In this document: positions 10,613 to 22,207 of the stretch, one piece after another | Layout of the letters: each line of letters opens with the position of its first letter | How positions within the stretch are numbered: the first letter of the stretch is position 1 | Assembly: GCA_035048815.1 (NCBI GenBank) | Contig: JAUCBN010000043.1 | Span: 1,763,501-1,827,500, forward strand | Origin: Abelmoschus esculentus | Taxonomy: Eukaryota; Streptophyta; Magnoliopsida; Malvales; Malvaceae | Direction: 5' to 3' | DNA: 64,000 bases | Translations under genes and position numbers: made by a program | The notes under the pieces: generated by a model | Told to the model about the DNA's origin: nothing | Databases searched by the model: none | Seen by the model: only the letters and a program-made list of their open reading frames with translations

Positions 10613-11521
10613 TCAAATTGATATATTAAGATCAATACGAGGCTTTTTAAAAGTTGGTATTACAAAAGCGGTATTGCACCTAAGACATTTAGGGTTATGT
10701 TTCATTACCAACACATATGATAAACATCCGGGACAGCCGGTTGCAACTGGTGACAAAAATAATCTATCTTGATCACTATCACCGTAATGTGAACCTTTGA
10801 TTGAAGATGACGACGAAGATGAATACGAAGGTGACGATAATGATGAATTCCACAACAATGATGATGATGATGATTGTTTCTTGATTGACACTTTCTCTGC
10901 TATTTCGAGCGCGGATTTTACTTTATCGAGTGTGCATACGCTTTGATAATTGGTAGATGAGATCGAGATTAGTTTCAGTTCTAAGTTGGTCTTGTCCAAA
11001 AGGTTTAACAAAGGTTTTGAGGGCGACGATGGGAAGTTCAAATCTTGAAGCTTTGGTACTGTTCGATTGATTTTAGGTTTGGTTTCATCAGCTGGTTGTG
11101 AAGAATTTGATGAGTAACATCTTTGCAGGTACACCTTGCCAGACTGCAACCATTGAAATTAAATTAATGGATCATACTTTATAATTATATAGCAAAAATA
11201 AATTAAAGGAATAAAAAAAAAATTAAAATCAAAGTCACAAGGAATCAAAGGTGGTCATGTTATAAGAAAAAATCAACCTACCTTCAAGTCTAAGCGCTTT
11301 TCCCATCCTTTAGGTACTTGAAGGTCCAGGTTAAGTTCTTCCGATCGATCACTATTCGTGTCGATCAAGGCGGAACCACCAGCACCAGTACCACCTCCAC
11401 CGCCTCTGATTCCGAAAAAATCCCTAGTGATCAAATCCGTTGATTTTGCTCCACCGGATTCTTTCCTCGCCATTCTATCATCCTTTAAAACTCTATGGAA
11501 AGAGCTAACATCGGTAGCCAT
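10613..11521 (-). CDS. CFL1/GIR-like putative repressor: EAR motifs, WW-like domain, zinc ribbon
   Basis: Two exons (11282-11521 and 10613-11143) give 256 residues. Visible features in order: TRDFFGI (32-38), a Gly run, an LxLxL EAR motif LNLDLQ (63-68), a WW-like segment PKGWEKRLDLKSGKVYLQR (70-88) split by the intron after residue 80, a second EAR motif LELKL (134-138), a serine-rich stretch (171-194), a C-x2-C-x12-C-x2-C zinc-ribbon-like module (Cys 217, 220, 233, 236), and a C-terminal IDLNISI. This combination resembles CURLY FLAG LEAF1-type WW proteins and GLABRA2-interacting repressors, known to recruit TOPLESS-type corepressors in epidermal and cuticle development. Nuclear corepressor function is inferred. 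The second WW tryptophan is not evident, so the WW fold may be degenerate. Confidence 0.7.
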
Positions 11522-13305
11522 GGCCAAAGAGGCTGTGTTGAGAACGAACAAGCGCAGCTTCTTCTTCTTCTTCTTATAGGGAGGTATGAGACATTTATAA
11601 GTGTTGAAATAAAATATTATATTTTATAAATATATTTTTTTTCAAAAATTTAAAAGCTCATAATTAGCGTTATTAATGTTAAATTAATTAAGTTAACCCG
11701 TTGGTTCAATTGGGTATAATTAATTGTTTCATTTAATTTTTTGCATATTTATTTATGGTGGGATGAAGATTGAGAAATGGAGAGGCATAAATAACCACAT
11801 TAATTGCTTCCATTTACAAGTAGACTTGTACACGTGTGAATCGGTTCAGTTCTAGAGTAGGATATTGAATATAACTTTTGAAATTCGGATTCAATTCTAA
11901 ATTATTTGGTTTTCAATAGAAATTTTTTTTATTAATTTAAGTGTTAAATAAATTGATATTATTTAAATATATTTAGGCAGAGTTAAATATTTATTTTGGT
12001 GATCTCATGTTTATTATGAATTTTTAAAATTATACATTAAGCTTCAAATTTTTATGATTTTTATAAATTAATCTTAAAATTTTAAATTTTACACTTAACT
12101 TTTAAAATTTAATCATAAAATTATGGGTCAGTTTAGTTTTGCTTTTGAAAAGTGCGGTGAAAAAATTAGTAAAAATTTTGAAATTTTTGGTTTGAGATAT
12201 ATGTGTTTTGTATTACTATCAAAAAGTGTTTTTGAGAAAATAAATAATTATTTTAGACATGATGTTATAAATTAAAAAATATATATTTAAATGATAATCA
12301 AATTCTTTCATATTATAATATTAACTTAAATTATAAAAAAAATATAAAAATATTAATAAATGAATACATAAATTATTTTTTTTAAGAAAAACACTTTTAA
12401 GAAAATATATAATTTTTAAACTAAAAAAATAATTTATGTTAAATATAATTATGTATTTATAAAAATTAAATTATAATAAAACATAATAAATGAAGGTTAA
12501 AATTGTAATTTAACTCCTAAAACATTTTTTCCAACCACAAAAGCTAAAAAATTTAGCTTTTGTATTTGGGTTGAAAAACACTTTTTAAATATAATTTTTT
12601 CTCGAAAAAGTTAACTGTTTAACATTATTTCTGCGTTCTAAACCAGCTTTTGACCCAAAAACTACCAAAAATTGGTTTAGAATGCAATACTAAACGCAGT
12701 CTACATCTAAAATCTTTTAAAACTAATCTATTTACAATTTTCCACCATTTATACATAAAATAATTACTCTTTTTGTATATTACATTTACGTGGAGGATAT
12801 TATAATAAGAGATAAACACGGATCGGGTATGATTAAATTTTTAATCACCCGCTCTTAATTTAACCCGATCAGATCGGGTTCTATGTCATCCCTAATTATA
12901 ACACACTTTGTTTACTCTCTCTCTATGTCCCAATTGTGTGTGATCAATGTCTTAAATGAAATAGGATTAGGTTTTGGTTTGTAAGGTTCATATTTGACTA
13001 TTAAATATTTAGGCCACGAAATAAATGCATTCGGTTGAAGGCGGATAGATTTATTAATACTACACATCTTGTTGGGACTGTTAGTTTCATCATTAATTTT
13101 GTAACTACGAATGTATTGATTAGATATGAAATGGGTTTGGACATTTAATTTTATTATTATGTAACGAAAAAAAAAATATAATCAAAGGTGTTGATTGAAT
13201 ATGAACATGGAATAAGTGGTATATAAATGAATATGTATCGAATTATAATGTAGTATTTTAAGTTAATTTTAAATTTTAAAAGAAGTTATACACATATATG
13301 ATTTA

Positions 13306-13517
13306 TTTAGGGATGTAAATGAGATAAGATAAATTATGAGTTACTCGAGTATAACTCTAATAAGATTCGATCAACACTTGATTCGATTGGATTTAATTCG
13401 AACTCAAACTCGACTCAAGTTTTTAATAAGTCGGATTGAGTTACTCTATAGTCAACTCAAAAAGCTTGAGATTTGATAAATTTTTAAGTTATAGTAAACT
13501 GAAATGTACATTGTTGG

Positions 13518-13552
<35 letters not shown>

Positions 13553-13793
13553 GATAATGATGATGATGATGATGATGAATAAGTTAGTAAATGAGGCAAG
13601 TCAATCGTGAGCTATTCGAGTTTGATTTGATTAATACTTGATTCAATTGGATTCGATTGAACTTGAACTCAATTTGAGTTTTCAACGAGTTGAGCTCAGC
13701 ATTACTCAGGCTCGTTCGAACTCGAGTTTTTAAAGAATTGAGTTGAATTCAACATTATTTTAACTCAAATTGACTCATTTACACCCCTAAATT
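13306..13793. mobile_element. TIR element with TTTAGGGRTGTAAATGAG ends
   Basis: Left end TTTAGGGATGTAAATGAG; right end on the minus strand ATTTAGGGGTGTAAATGAG. The interior is a degenerate array of GATTCGATT, GAACTCAAACTCGA and TCGAGTTT words. Ends of this type are a frequent dispersed repeat in plant genomes. A related element with AAGGATGTAAAAAG ends lies at 24907-25432. No clear target duplication was identified. Confidence 0.6.
13518..13578. repeat. Compound ATT/ATG microsatellite
   Basis: About eleven ATT units followed by about eight GAT/ATG units, inside the TIR element. Confidence 0.9.
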
Positions 13794-15730
13794 CATCTTT
13801 ATCCTTAAAACCTTATCGATATTTTAATAATACGTTTAAATTCGTCTTTATATCATTCCGTTTAATTTTAATTTAGGTAAAGAAAAAGCATTCATCAATT
13901 TTCATATTTTCAAGTATACGTTTATTTTATATTTCTCATTCGAGATTTATAGTTTTTTTTTAATAATATCGTTTTTAAAATTTAAACACAAAATTCTGTC
14001 AAGAGTAACGTATCTTCCCATAACACCTTATCCTTGCTGTTGATGCATCTTCCATTTGTTTTTAATATTTCGGTGAGTTAATACGAAATTCAATGCTTGT
14101 GTAATAGCTTCGGTAGGTCATTCAATGCTCAAATTCAATGCGTTTTCTTACATAACCCTGGAGAAAATTACCAGGGAACAAAATTCAGACTCATTACCCT
14201 GGAGAAACAGAAGATGAAACCAAGTTCGATTACTTTAAAGATGATGAACACAACGAGTGATTCAAATGGAAGAGATGGTAATATTCATCTAAAAAACCCG
14301 GATTTGAGTATCAATATATACTTTATCGAAGATTAAAAACTATAAACATATACTACTATATAATCACAGCGTGAAATATGCGTTTGAATGTGTAGTTATC
14401 GAGTCGTATTCCCCGGTCCCTCTTGAAATTGATATCGAATAAGACCTTGCAAATGCCCTGAAAACCATCCTCTTAATTGGCTGCTGCAGACTGTAGCCTG
14501 TAGCCTGTAGCCTGCAGTTGTCTGTCTAACCAAGCACGCATCTAATGTTTCACCAGAAATTCTGAGTCTCAGTCACTGAAACCTTTATTACAGAAGGAAT
14601 TCCACAAGAAAACTCTAAATCTGAAAGTAATGGAAATAGATTCATAGTTAATTATATAAATGGAAATCCTAGACAGTACTCAACTCTATCAGGTAAGTTT
14701 CCTACTTAACAAGATTATTACAGAATTAAATCCAGACGCATGACAGATATTTAATTGGGTGAAGATGGAGTTGGGTCAACAAAGCAATATCTTTTTAATT
14801 CTTACTGTGTTTTCATGTTAGATTTTGTTCGAGTTTTAATTTACGATGAGATTTACGTGCACTTTGTAAATAAAGTATTTGAACTTGAGTTTTGTAGGAA
14901 AAACAACATTCCCTTGGTAACTAATATCTTTCGAGTGATTTTTTTGATTAAATAAAAATAATTATATTTTTAGAATTTTTTTTATTATTATTTATAGTTT
15001 ATAAGAGATTCAAACTCATGCAAAATTAAGTAATATGAGTATTTTTTTCTCAAAGCCAATTAATATATCTCATCAAAAGAAGAATCGGGTTGGAGAGATT
15101 CGATGTGTTTTCAAAAGAACAATATTCATGTAATTTTTGTATGTGTTTTTATGTTCGAATATTAAAAAAATAAATTTTAAAATTTTAAGGTATAATACTA
15201 TTTTTTATATATTTTTTTGTTAATTAATTTTCTAGTTTAATAGTCTTATTTATTGGTGTACATAAATTTGGACCAGACCCAATTTTATTTAGATCAGTTT
15301 TGGTCTGAATAATGAGAGCATATATCTTTTTAAATCATTGGGCCTGTGCATGAAAAATATACAATAACATCTTGTTTGGGCCTAATTTAAAGAACGGACT
15401 GATTGGAAAATACAAAGAAACATGGAATTTACTAATGGGTTTATTTTTTTAAAATTAAAAATTTTGGTTTTAAAACTTTATCTTGATTAATTTGGATCAA
15501 TTTTTGTTGTATGACTTTGATAATTGAGTCTTCTAGCGAGGATTTTGAATATACAAGAACTCAAATTCGTGATTATAAAATAATATATATTCTTAAATAT
15601 TATTAATCCTTTGACAATATAATTTAAACCCGTATTTTGTAAAATTGGATGGATAATTCATTTTTTTAATTAAGAAAATAGGGATATCTAATTGATATTT
15701 GAGGATTTAAGCCAAAATATCAGTATAAAG

Positions 15731-15846
15731 GGGAGAACGCCATGTGCAGGTGACGTTCTCCCTTCAAAATTAACAGAAAAAATATTAAAAAAATAGGAGG
15801 ACGCCACTTGTGGCGTCCTCCCCCAAGTCGCCACCTACAGGTGGCG
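15731..15846. repeat. Three consecutive GC-rich hairpins
   Basis: Hairpin 1 (15731-15762) pairs GGGAGAACG with CGTTCTCCC. Hairpin 2 (15796-15821) is a perfect 12-bp stem, GGAGGACGCCAC/GTGGCGTCCTCC, with a TT loop. Hairpin 3 (15829-15846) pairs CGCCACCT with AGGTGGCG. All share GGCGT(T/C)CTCC words and stand out in very AT-rich DNA. Likely a transposon fragment; function unknown. Confidence 0.7.
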
Positions 15847-16023
15847 TTCTCCTACCTGCACTTTAACTTTTGGCCTATATTCCAAAATAAACTTTAAACA
15901 CCCTATTTACACAAATAAAAACTTTAAACACCCTAAAAATCCAAAGGTCCCCCTTATTTCTTACAATAAATATCATTTGCTTTTTTATTGTAACACTTAT
16001 TATTTATTTTTAAATTATTTTTA

Positions 16024-16260
16024 GGATGAGTCTACGACGAGCGTCGAACACCGCTGAACATTATTAAATTAATTTATAAAGAATAAAAATTTAAAGGACT
16101 AATCATACAATTATTAATTATATGTTGAGTTTATCACTCTTTTATTATTACATATCGAGTCCTTGAGATTTTAAATTTTTATTAATTAATTTAATGGTGT
16201 TAACAATGTTCAACATTAATAGTGTTCAACAGTGTTCGACGTCCGTCGCAGAATTTTCCT
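16024..16260 (+). mobile_element. MULE-type MITE family A, copy 2 (237 bp)
   Basis: Left end GGATGAGTCTACGACGAGCG, right end on the minus strand GGAAAATTCTGCGACGGACG, so it is inverted relative to the copy at 8769. It is flanked by a 9-bp direct repeat TTATTTTTA (16015-16023 and 16261-16269). It lies about 580 bp upstream of the MYB start codon and may therefore sit in its promoter. Confidence 0.85.
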
Positions 16261-16841
16261 TATTTTTAACACATGCCTAAAATGCGACCTATTTTATTTG
16301 ACATCAGTGGTATTAATTCAGCCTACATGTTATTAATTATGGTTTTAATTCAAAATTCTATCCCAATTAATCAGTGGTACTATTAATTCAGCCTACTTGT
16401 TATTAATGAATTATGGTGTACTTGCCATATTTGTGGACCATTAAATTAACAAAATTTCCTATCCAATCTCCTCAAAGTAGCTTAAATGGGTAATAAATCC
16501 TATTATATTCACATACCAAAACTGGACATACCATAATTGGACACGACAAATCCAAGAACCATTGAATCATTACATATTGGAACAAATGTGATAGAATTTT
16601 GGAGAGATTGAATGTGTTGATTCAAAAGCAAGAACCCAATTTGGATATTTTTTTCCCAAAAAATGGTGACATTTTCTTTGCTAAAAGCAGATGCTGGAAT
16701 TTATTATTGTGTTGGCTTGTGTTAAATTCGTACCGTTTCGAAATATATACAGACAGACAGTGAGACAGACACATATAAAGGGTGTCTTAGTTGTGTTTGA
16801 AGAATCTGATATGTGAGTGGTGGAACCAGAAGTAAGGTGAT

Positions 16842-18554
16842 ATGGGGAAAGGAAGAGCTCCATGTTGTGATAAGGACAAAGTGAAGAGAGGTCCATGGAG
16901 TCCTCAAGAGGACTTGAGGCTTATCACTTTTATTCAGAAACATGGACATGAAAACTGGAGAGCTCTACCTAAGCAAGCTGGTTAGTCTCTTTCTTATCTT
17001 TATTTAATGGGTTCATGCAGTGAAAATCAAGTCTGAAACAACACTTTTGTTCAATTCTATCAAATTGTGAACTAATCTGCTAGTGTTTTGATGTCTGTCT
17101 GAAAAAGGGTGTGGGGACTGTGGCTGGTCACTGCTTCATAGTTTTTGGTTATAGAAAATAGTTAATTTTTATCTGGTCATTGTGTCTGAAATGTTTGAAC
17201 TTAGGGATGGACCGAGGGAGGCGGAATGGAGGGACGATCGCCCCTCACATAAAAAATTGAAATTTGTATATGATTTAGAAATCTTTTATAAATTTTTTAT
17301 GTATTTTTATTAAAATTCTATTTTCACCCCTAAAATTTTATAAATTCGCCTCTTAACATACTGTTTAAACTCTTCCTCCTTGTTTGTGTTTGGTAAGAAC
17401 TCTAAAGTTTTGTTTGACAAATGTTATTTACTTGCATTAAATCTCCTGTTATTGTTGGTGTTTGGCCAGTTTTGTTGAAATGTCGATTGAGGGTCAATTT
17501 ACAGTACCAGTACTAGTGGCTAATTCTCTCCTTTTGTTTTCCCATTTTTATTTTACATTCAATAAAATTTGTGACATCTTAACACAATGATGATGTTCTT
17601 GTTTTGATTTCCCTTTCTGATATAAGCACCTTAACACGCCGACTGTTGAAATCCGAAGGCTGAAACATTGAATTGTCATCATTGTTTCTGTCATTGTCTC
17701 GACAGATAAACAAGACAGGTTTCAAGAGTTTCACATTTTTTGTTTTGTTTTGGATTATGCTGTAGGGTTACTGAGATGTGGAAAGAGCTTTCGTTTGAGA
17801 TGGATTAATTACCTGAGACCTGATGTCAAAAGAGGGAACTTCAGCAAAGAGGAAGAAGAAACTATAATAAGATTACATCAGAGTTTGGGAAACAAGTGAG
17901 TTTCAGACTAGGAATAGGCTTTAATGTTACTTGGTCTTTGTCTTAATGATGTCTTTTCACAGGTGGTCCCAGATTGCTTCACATTTAGTAGGAAGAACAG
18001 ACAATGAGATTAAGAATGTGTGGCACACTCATTTGAAAAAGAGACTGGCTTCAATGAATGGAAACATTTCTCAAAATGGTGAATCTATGGTCTCATCATC
18101 AAGCTCTTCTGTTACATTCGGGTTGTCATCGTTTGGCGAAAGGAACATCGAGTCATTTGAGGAGCCAAAACCTTTGTCAAGTTCTTCAATCTCTTCCAGT
18201 AACACCAATGTCACCAATACCAGTCAAGTCGATGCTTCGAATCCAGAAAACCACAGGGTTTCACTCGAAGTCGTAGGAGTTTACGGTGCAAACAACACAT
18301 CAGAGGAGGTGAACAAGCCCGAGATCACGGATACCGCCTTCGACATACCGTTGGAGTCTGATTTGGACTTTTGGGACACATTGGATAGCTTAGGATCATT
18401 CCAACCTGATGATGTTCTAACAAATGACAAGTGGTTGCAGTACATGGAAATTGATCTTGGTCTGCTAACCAGAAATGACAACCAGACCAATTTGTCAAAC
18501 AATGCTGCTGAACCACTGGTTCCTGGGATGCTTGACATTCTACCGAAGCCATAA
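16842..18554 (+). CDS. R2R3-MYB transcription factor, subgroup 3 type (MYB58/63/10/72-like)
   Basis: Exons 16842-16980, 17766-17895 and 17963-18554 join in phase to 286 residues, with introns at the classical R2R3 positions. The N-terminus MGKGRAPCCDKDKVKRGPWS and the GHENWRALPKQAGLLRCGKS block fit the subgroup that includes lignin regulators MYB58/63 and iron-deficiency regulators MYB10/72. The C-terminal region has a Ser-rich tract and an acidic DLDFWDTLDSLGSF segment, a likely activation motif. No bHLH-binding signature is apparent. Odd: the highly conserved second Cys of R2 is Phe (CGKSFRLRW), and the R3 motif LPGRTDNEIKN reads LVGRTDNEIKN. The first intron carries a degraded insertion around 17200-17360. 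Target genes cannot be deduced from the sequence. Confidence 0.92.
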
Positions 18555-19302
18555 CCTTCAATGGGGCACATGTCGTTATCACATCATGGCCCTCTTCACA
18601 TCAGAGTTCCGCTGTCTGAATCAAACACAGAAACAGTAGTAGTTCCTGAGGGACTTTCCTAGTAGTTTTGACTAGACTTTCTTTATAAATTTGCTAGTTT
18701 TCCTAACTCAAATTAGGGTTTTAAGATTTATGGTTGATCAAATAAAATGTCCAACTGATCATTTCTTTTGTTGATAAAATCATACCCTATCTGAAATTGC
18801 TAAATTTCCAAGCAAATGAACATTAATGCGAGATGAGGTTAGCTAACGTCTTAAATTGCAGGATGGAGGTTAAATGAGTGAAATATAGGATGGAGGTTAA
18901 ATGAACAAGTATGAACCAACATGTGAACGGTGGCAAACGCCAAATCATGCCGGACAGGGAGGAATCATTCTATCCCCATACGCTGCTGCAATAAAAACAA
19001 AAAAAACAAGACTTTGTTGTCCGACATTGATGACCCCAGTCCCTGTTGGGGACACAAAATATCAGATCAAACCACCCAGAGGCCATGATTTGATCATCAT
19101 GAAGTCATGTCTCTCACCAAATTGTCAAACAAATATCTCTTCAATGTCTGGAAAAAAAAAAGGAACAGCCAAGTTAAAATTACCCTCGGTTATTGATTGA
19201 ACCCCTAACTGCTACATGTGGAAAATTCAGAAAGTGGCATTTAAGTGATGAAAAAATTATTTGATGGAATTGATTTATCATAAGATTCTATTTAGCACGA
19301 GT

Positions 19303-19450
19303 TTTCTGGCTCAATTGATTAACCGAATGGTTGTTGTTTTTAGAGGTTACAGTTTTGAGTATCAATAATTAATTCAAAGTGATTGAACGATAAACCTCAG
19401 ATAGTTGAGATTATTTTCTAAAACATATATTATTGTAATTATTATTAGAT
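19303..19450 (+). repeat. SINE-like dispersed repeat, copy 2
   Basis: GGCTCAATTGATTAACCGAATGG is followed by TAGAGGTTACAGTTTTGAGT, CAAAGTGATTGAACGATAAA and TATTATTGTAATTATTATT, paralleling the copy at 3765 and the reverse copy at 24000. Boundaries and class are inferred. Confidence 0.4.
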
Positions 19451-19654
19451 AAATAAGAAAAATAAGATTATATTTAAATAAGAAAAATAAGATTATATTT
19501 AATAATATTTTTTTATATTTTTTAAGTGAATCCGATTTCTCCAGATGATACCTGAAATTTAATTTAATCTCACAAGTCACAAAATATTAGTATTGGTCTT
19601 GACCTATATAGTAAGTAAAGGATCGAAATGCAAAATCAGATAAAAAATCTTGTA

Positions 19655-19775
19655 CCTAATTATACCTCCTTCTATGTCCCTATTAAAAATTCTTAAAAAC
19701 CATAATCTTAATTTTTGACATTCTAGACCTTAAATCCTACACCCTAAAAATTATATTATATCCGACAAAATGATT
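19655..19775. repeat. AACCCTAAA-type dispersed repeat unit
   Basis: CCTCCTTCTATGTCCCTATT, ATTCTTAAAAACCATAATC, CTAGACCTTAAATCCTACAC and CCCTAAAAATTATATTAT match the order of blocks in the copies at 9103, 22980 and 50030. Confidence 0.45.
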
Positions 19776-19832
19776 TATACCCACAAAATCAACTTACGAG
19801 AATTAAGTGGAATAATTAATATCACAACATAA

Positions 19833-19872
<40 letters not shown>

Positions 19873-19992
19873 TTGATTAAACCAGTAAACAACTCTTAGG
19901 CATCCAAGTGGAGCCTCTACCAACCTTCTTATTCGAACGAAAACATACAAACTGCAACTTGACAAGCCAATTCTTAAGGTAGAATTTCGGAA

Positions 19993-22207
19993 TTAATCCA
20001 TCCGAATAGGCTCAAGGATTGACTTCACACATTCTTGATTGTGTTTGCTTTGGATGCCAAAGAAATCTCCATATTTGTACATCCGATAAACGCAACGCAT
20101 CATATTGACACCAACTTTGACAGTAGCAGGTGCTCGGACAGAATCTTCAAGTATTGCTTTGTTCATTTGTTTCCACAAATCTCTTTTCAAACCTTTAACA
20201 TGAACACATGCTTCTTCTTCTGAGATTCCTTTCTCAATCATGTAAAAATGGACGAAATTCATTGTCTCTCCTCTTTCCATTTCCCCCTGCAGGTAAAATA
20301 TATATGGCATACTAGTATTGGCATGGATTTATATCTGATATGTTTAGCGAACATGATTATGTGTACTGACAGGAGAAGAAAATCTAGCACAAACCTTGGA
20401 AGTTTTTAAATCATCAATCAACCGGATAAAGTAGGCTGGGATAGAAACAAAGTGACAGTGAGACCAATTCTCCACATATTCAGATAAATATTTATGTATA
20501 GATCTTCCTGCCACTCCAAAAATGCCATACACCAAGGGAGTTACGATCCCAACGGATACCCAAGCGTTCTCCAGATATTCTGCTGCACTGGGATGGTATC
20601 CATTGTGCAACCATCGTGCTTCTTTAAGATATGCTCCGGTATATTCCTGCCACTGCGAAAAAGAAAAAAAGTAAAATGTAGAGTATTGATTAATGTACAT
20701 GTATGCATGTATGTATGTATGTACTTCTCCATTCAACGGGACCTCACCATTTCCTTAAGGTAGGTTAGAATATCGATGCCGTTATCTATCAAAGCATCTC
20801 GGGCCATTTCAGTAACATGGTTGTAGATGGCTTCATACAGAAACTTCATGTACTCAGGAAGTTCCTCCATTGCCTTAATATCCCATCTGCAATTCAACAT
20901 ATATATTTTTCATAGTTAAACAATTCATCATTGGATAATACAGATAATACAGATATTATAGTACTTAGTATTACCGTTTTATTGTATCTGTGTACTTCTC
21001 AAGCTCATCTAGTGTTCCATATGTGTCGTATATATCATCTAGTGGAGTGGCTAAGGATCCAAATTTTGCTAGATTCCTCCTGCACTTGGCATACTGAGGA
21101 CCCGGAGGGGTACTGCCCATGGCCCAAAAGTAAACCTCAACAAGCCTATCACGAGCAAAAGGAAGCCTTTCCTTGATATTCAACTCCTTCCACCACCTGC
21201 ACACAAAACGTTCTAGGAATAATCTTTAGTATTTTGTTAGTAAACTAAAAGCCTTTGTACTTTAACTAGAACTAGGTCTTACTTACTCGACTAGCTCCTG
21301 GAGTTCCTTTAGATAAATGGATTGCAAAATGTTGTAATTCAACTTAGCCAGCTCTAACAGAACCGATTTCATCTCATCATCATCATCTGTCTGGTTCTTC
21401 TGGTAGACATCAATGAAATCTCGTGCTTCGGTCCATTCCATTCTCCAGTGTTGTGGGTATTCCATTGACTGTCGTATGTGCTCCCCAGTTCTTGCCTCCA
21501 TCTTTTCCCTTAGTTCCAACAGATATTTAGAACTAAAATTGCAGGCCTCATCTAAAACATGTTCATCTGGCATCCCAAGGAACGATGCTTCGTATAAACT
21601 TAAAAGACCCTTAACATCGTCTCCTAAGTTGTCCATGAATTTTCCATCTCCATCCATGAACTTGTTGAACACATCTGTTTTGTATGAATATCACATCTCA
21701 GTCACTCAAATTGATATAAAAACATATATAGCATATATATATAATGATTATTACCTGTATTAACAAAGAAGCCATTCTGACGCAAAATCCTGAAGTGCAA
21801 AGCTATAGTGTAAAGATCATCGGATATATTGTGATGATGGATAAGCTTAGCAAGAATGTGATGGATTTCCTGTTCAAAAAGGTCAGCCACTCCTAATCGT
21901 TGCATTGTGTTGATCAGATCCAATTGGCAACCTGCATCTTTCACGCTAGCTAATAACTCCCTTGCACCTTCCTTCAGTTCCTCCAGGCGAGCCCAATGAC
22001 TCTCAAGCTAAAATCAGGTACCAAAATAAAAGTATATTTTGCTGAGCAAAAAAAGAGAAAATTATAACAATATAATGCTTGATGAATAACTGAAAGGAAG
22101 CTAACCGAGTAGGGTGTGGTAAAGGACTTGAGAAGTTGACAATCCCAAACGGTAGGAAGGGAACCTGTTGATCTCCGAGCTGTATATATTGCTCCACTGG
22201 GTTCCAT
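19993..22207 (-). CDS. Class I terpene synthase 1 (cytosolic type), 7 exons
   Basis: Exons on the minus strand: 22106-22207, 21755-22007, 21287-21674, 20975-21196, 20748-20886, 20395-20652 and 19993-20286, summing to 551 residues. The seven-exon pattern is that of class III plant terpene synthases (TPS-a/b/g). Motifs: RRx8W at residues 11-21, RDR at 263-265, the Mg-binding DDIYD at 301-305, and the NSE/DTE motif DDLKTSKGE at 448-456. Only ten residues precede RRx8W, so no plastid transit peptide is evident; a cytosolic enzyme using farnesyl diphosphate is the simplest guess, but product and substrate cannot be read from sequence. The residue before the conserved PQ is Gly (PPGPQ) rather than the usual Glu. 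An ATG 33 bp upstream (22240) is an alternative start; the chosen one is conserved in the paralogue at 27157. Confidence 0.93.

Larger units (their letters stand above)
11522..16841. other. Long intergenic region, transposon remnants only
   Basis: Over 5 kb without a supported gene. It contains a TIR element (13306-13793) with an internal ATT/ATG microsatellite, a 7-bp tandem repeat (CTGTAGC, about four units near 14490-14515), a triple GC-rich hairpin block (15731-15846) and a MULE-type MITE (16024-16260). Open frames at 14097-14336 and 14755-14955 show no family resemblance. A TATATA at 16744-16749 is a plausible core promoter for the MYB gene, about 95 bp before its ATG. Confidence 0.6.
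18555..19992. other. Intergenic region between MYB and terpene synthase 1
   Basis: Contains the MYB 3' UTR, a 17-bp direct repeat GGATGGAGGTTAAATGA (near 18861 and 18888), a 99-codon ATG frame at 18901-19200 without family resemblance, a SINE-like copy, an AACCCTAAA-type repeat unit and an AT microsatellite (19835-19864). Confidence 0.6.

Noticed and set aside
14097..14336. 79-codon frame in the gap before the MYB gene
   Set aside because: Start codon is not ATG, composition is like the surroundings and no domain is seen.
18901..19200. 99-codon ATG frame downstream of the MYB gene
   Set aside because: Has a true ATG but no family resemblance, no promoter-like layout and follows a local 17-bp duplication; could be chance.
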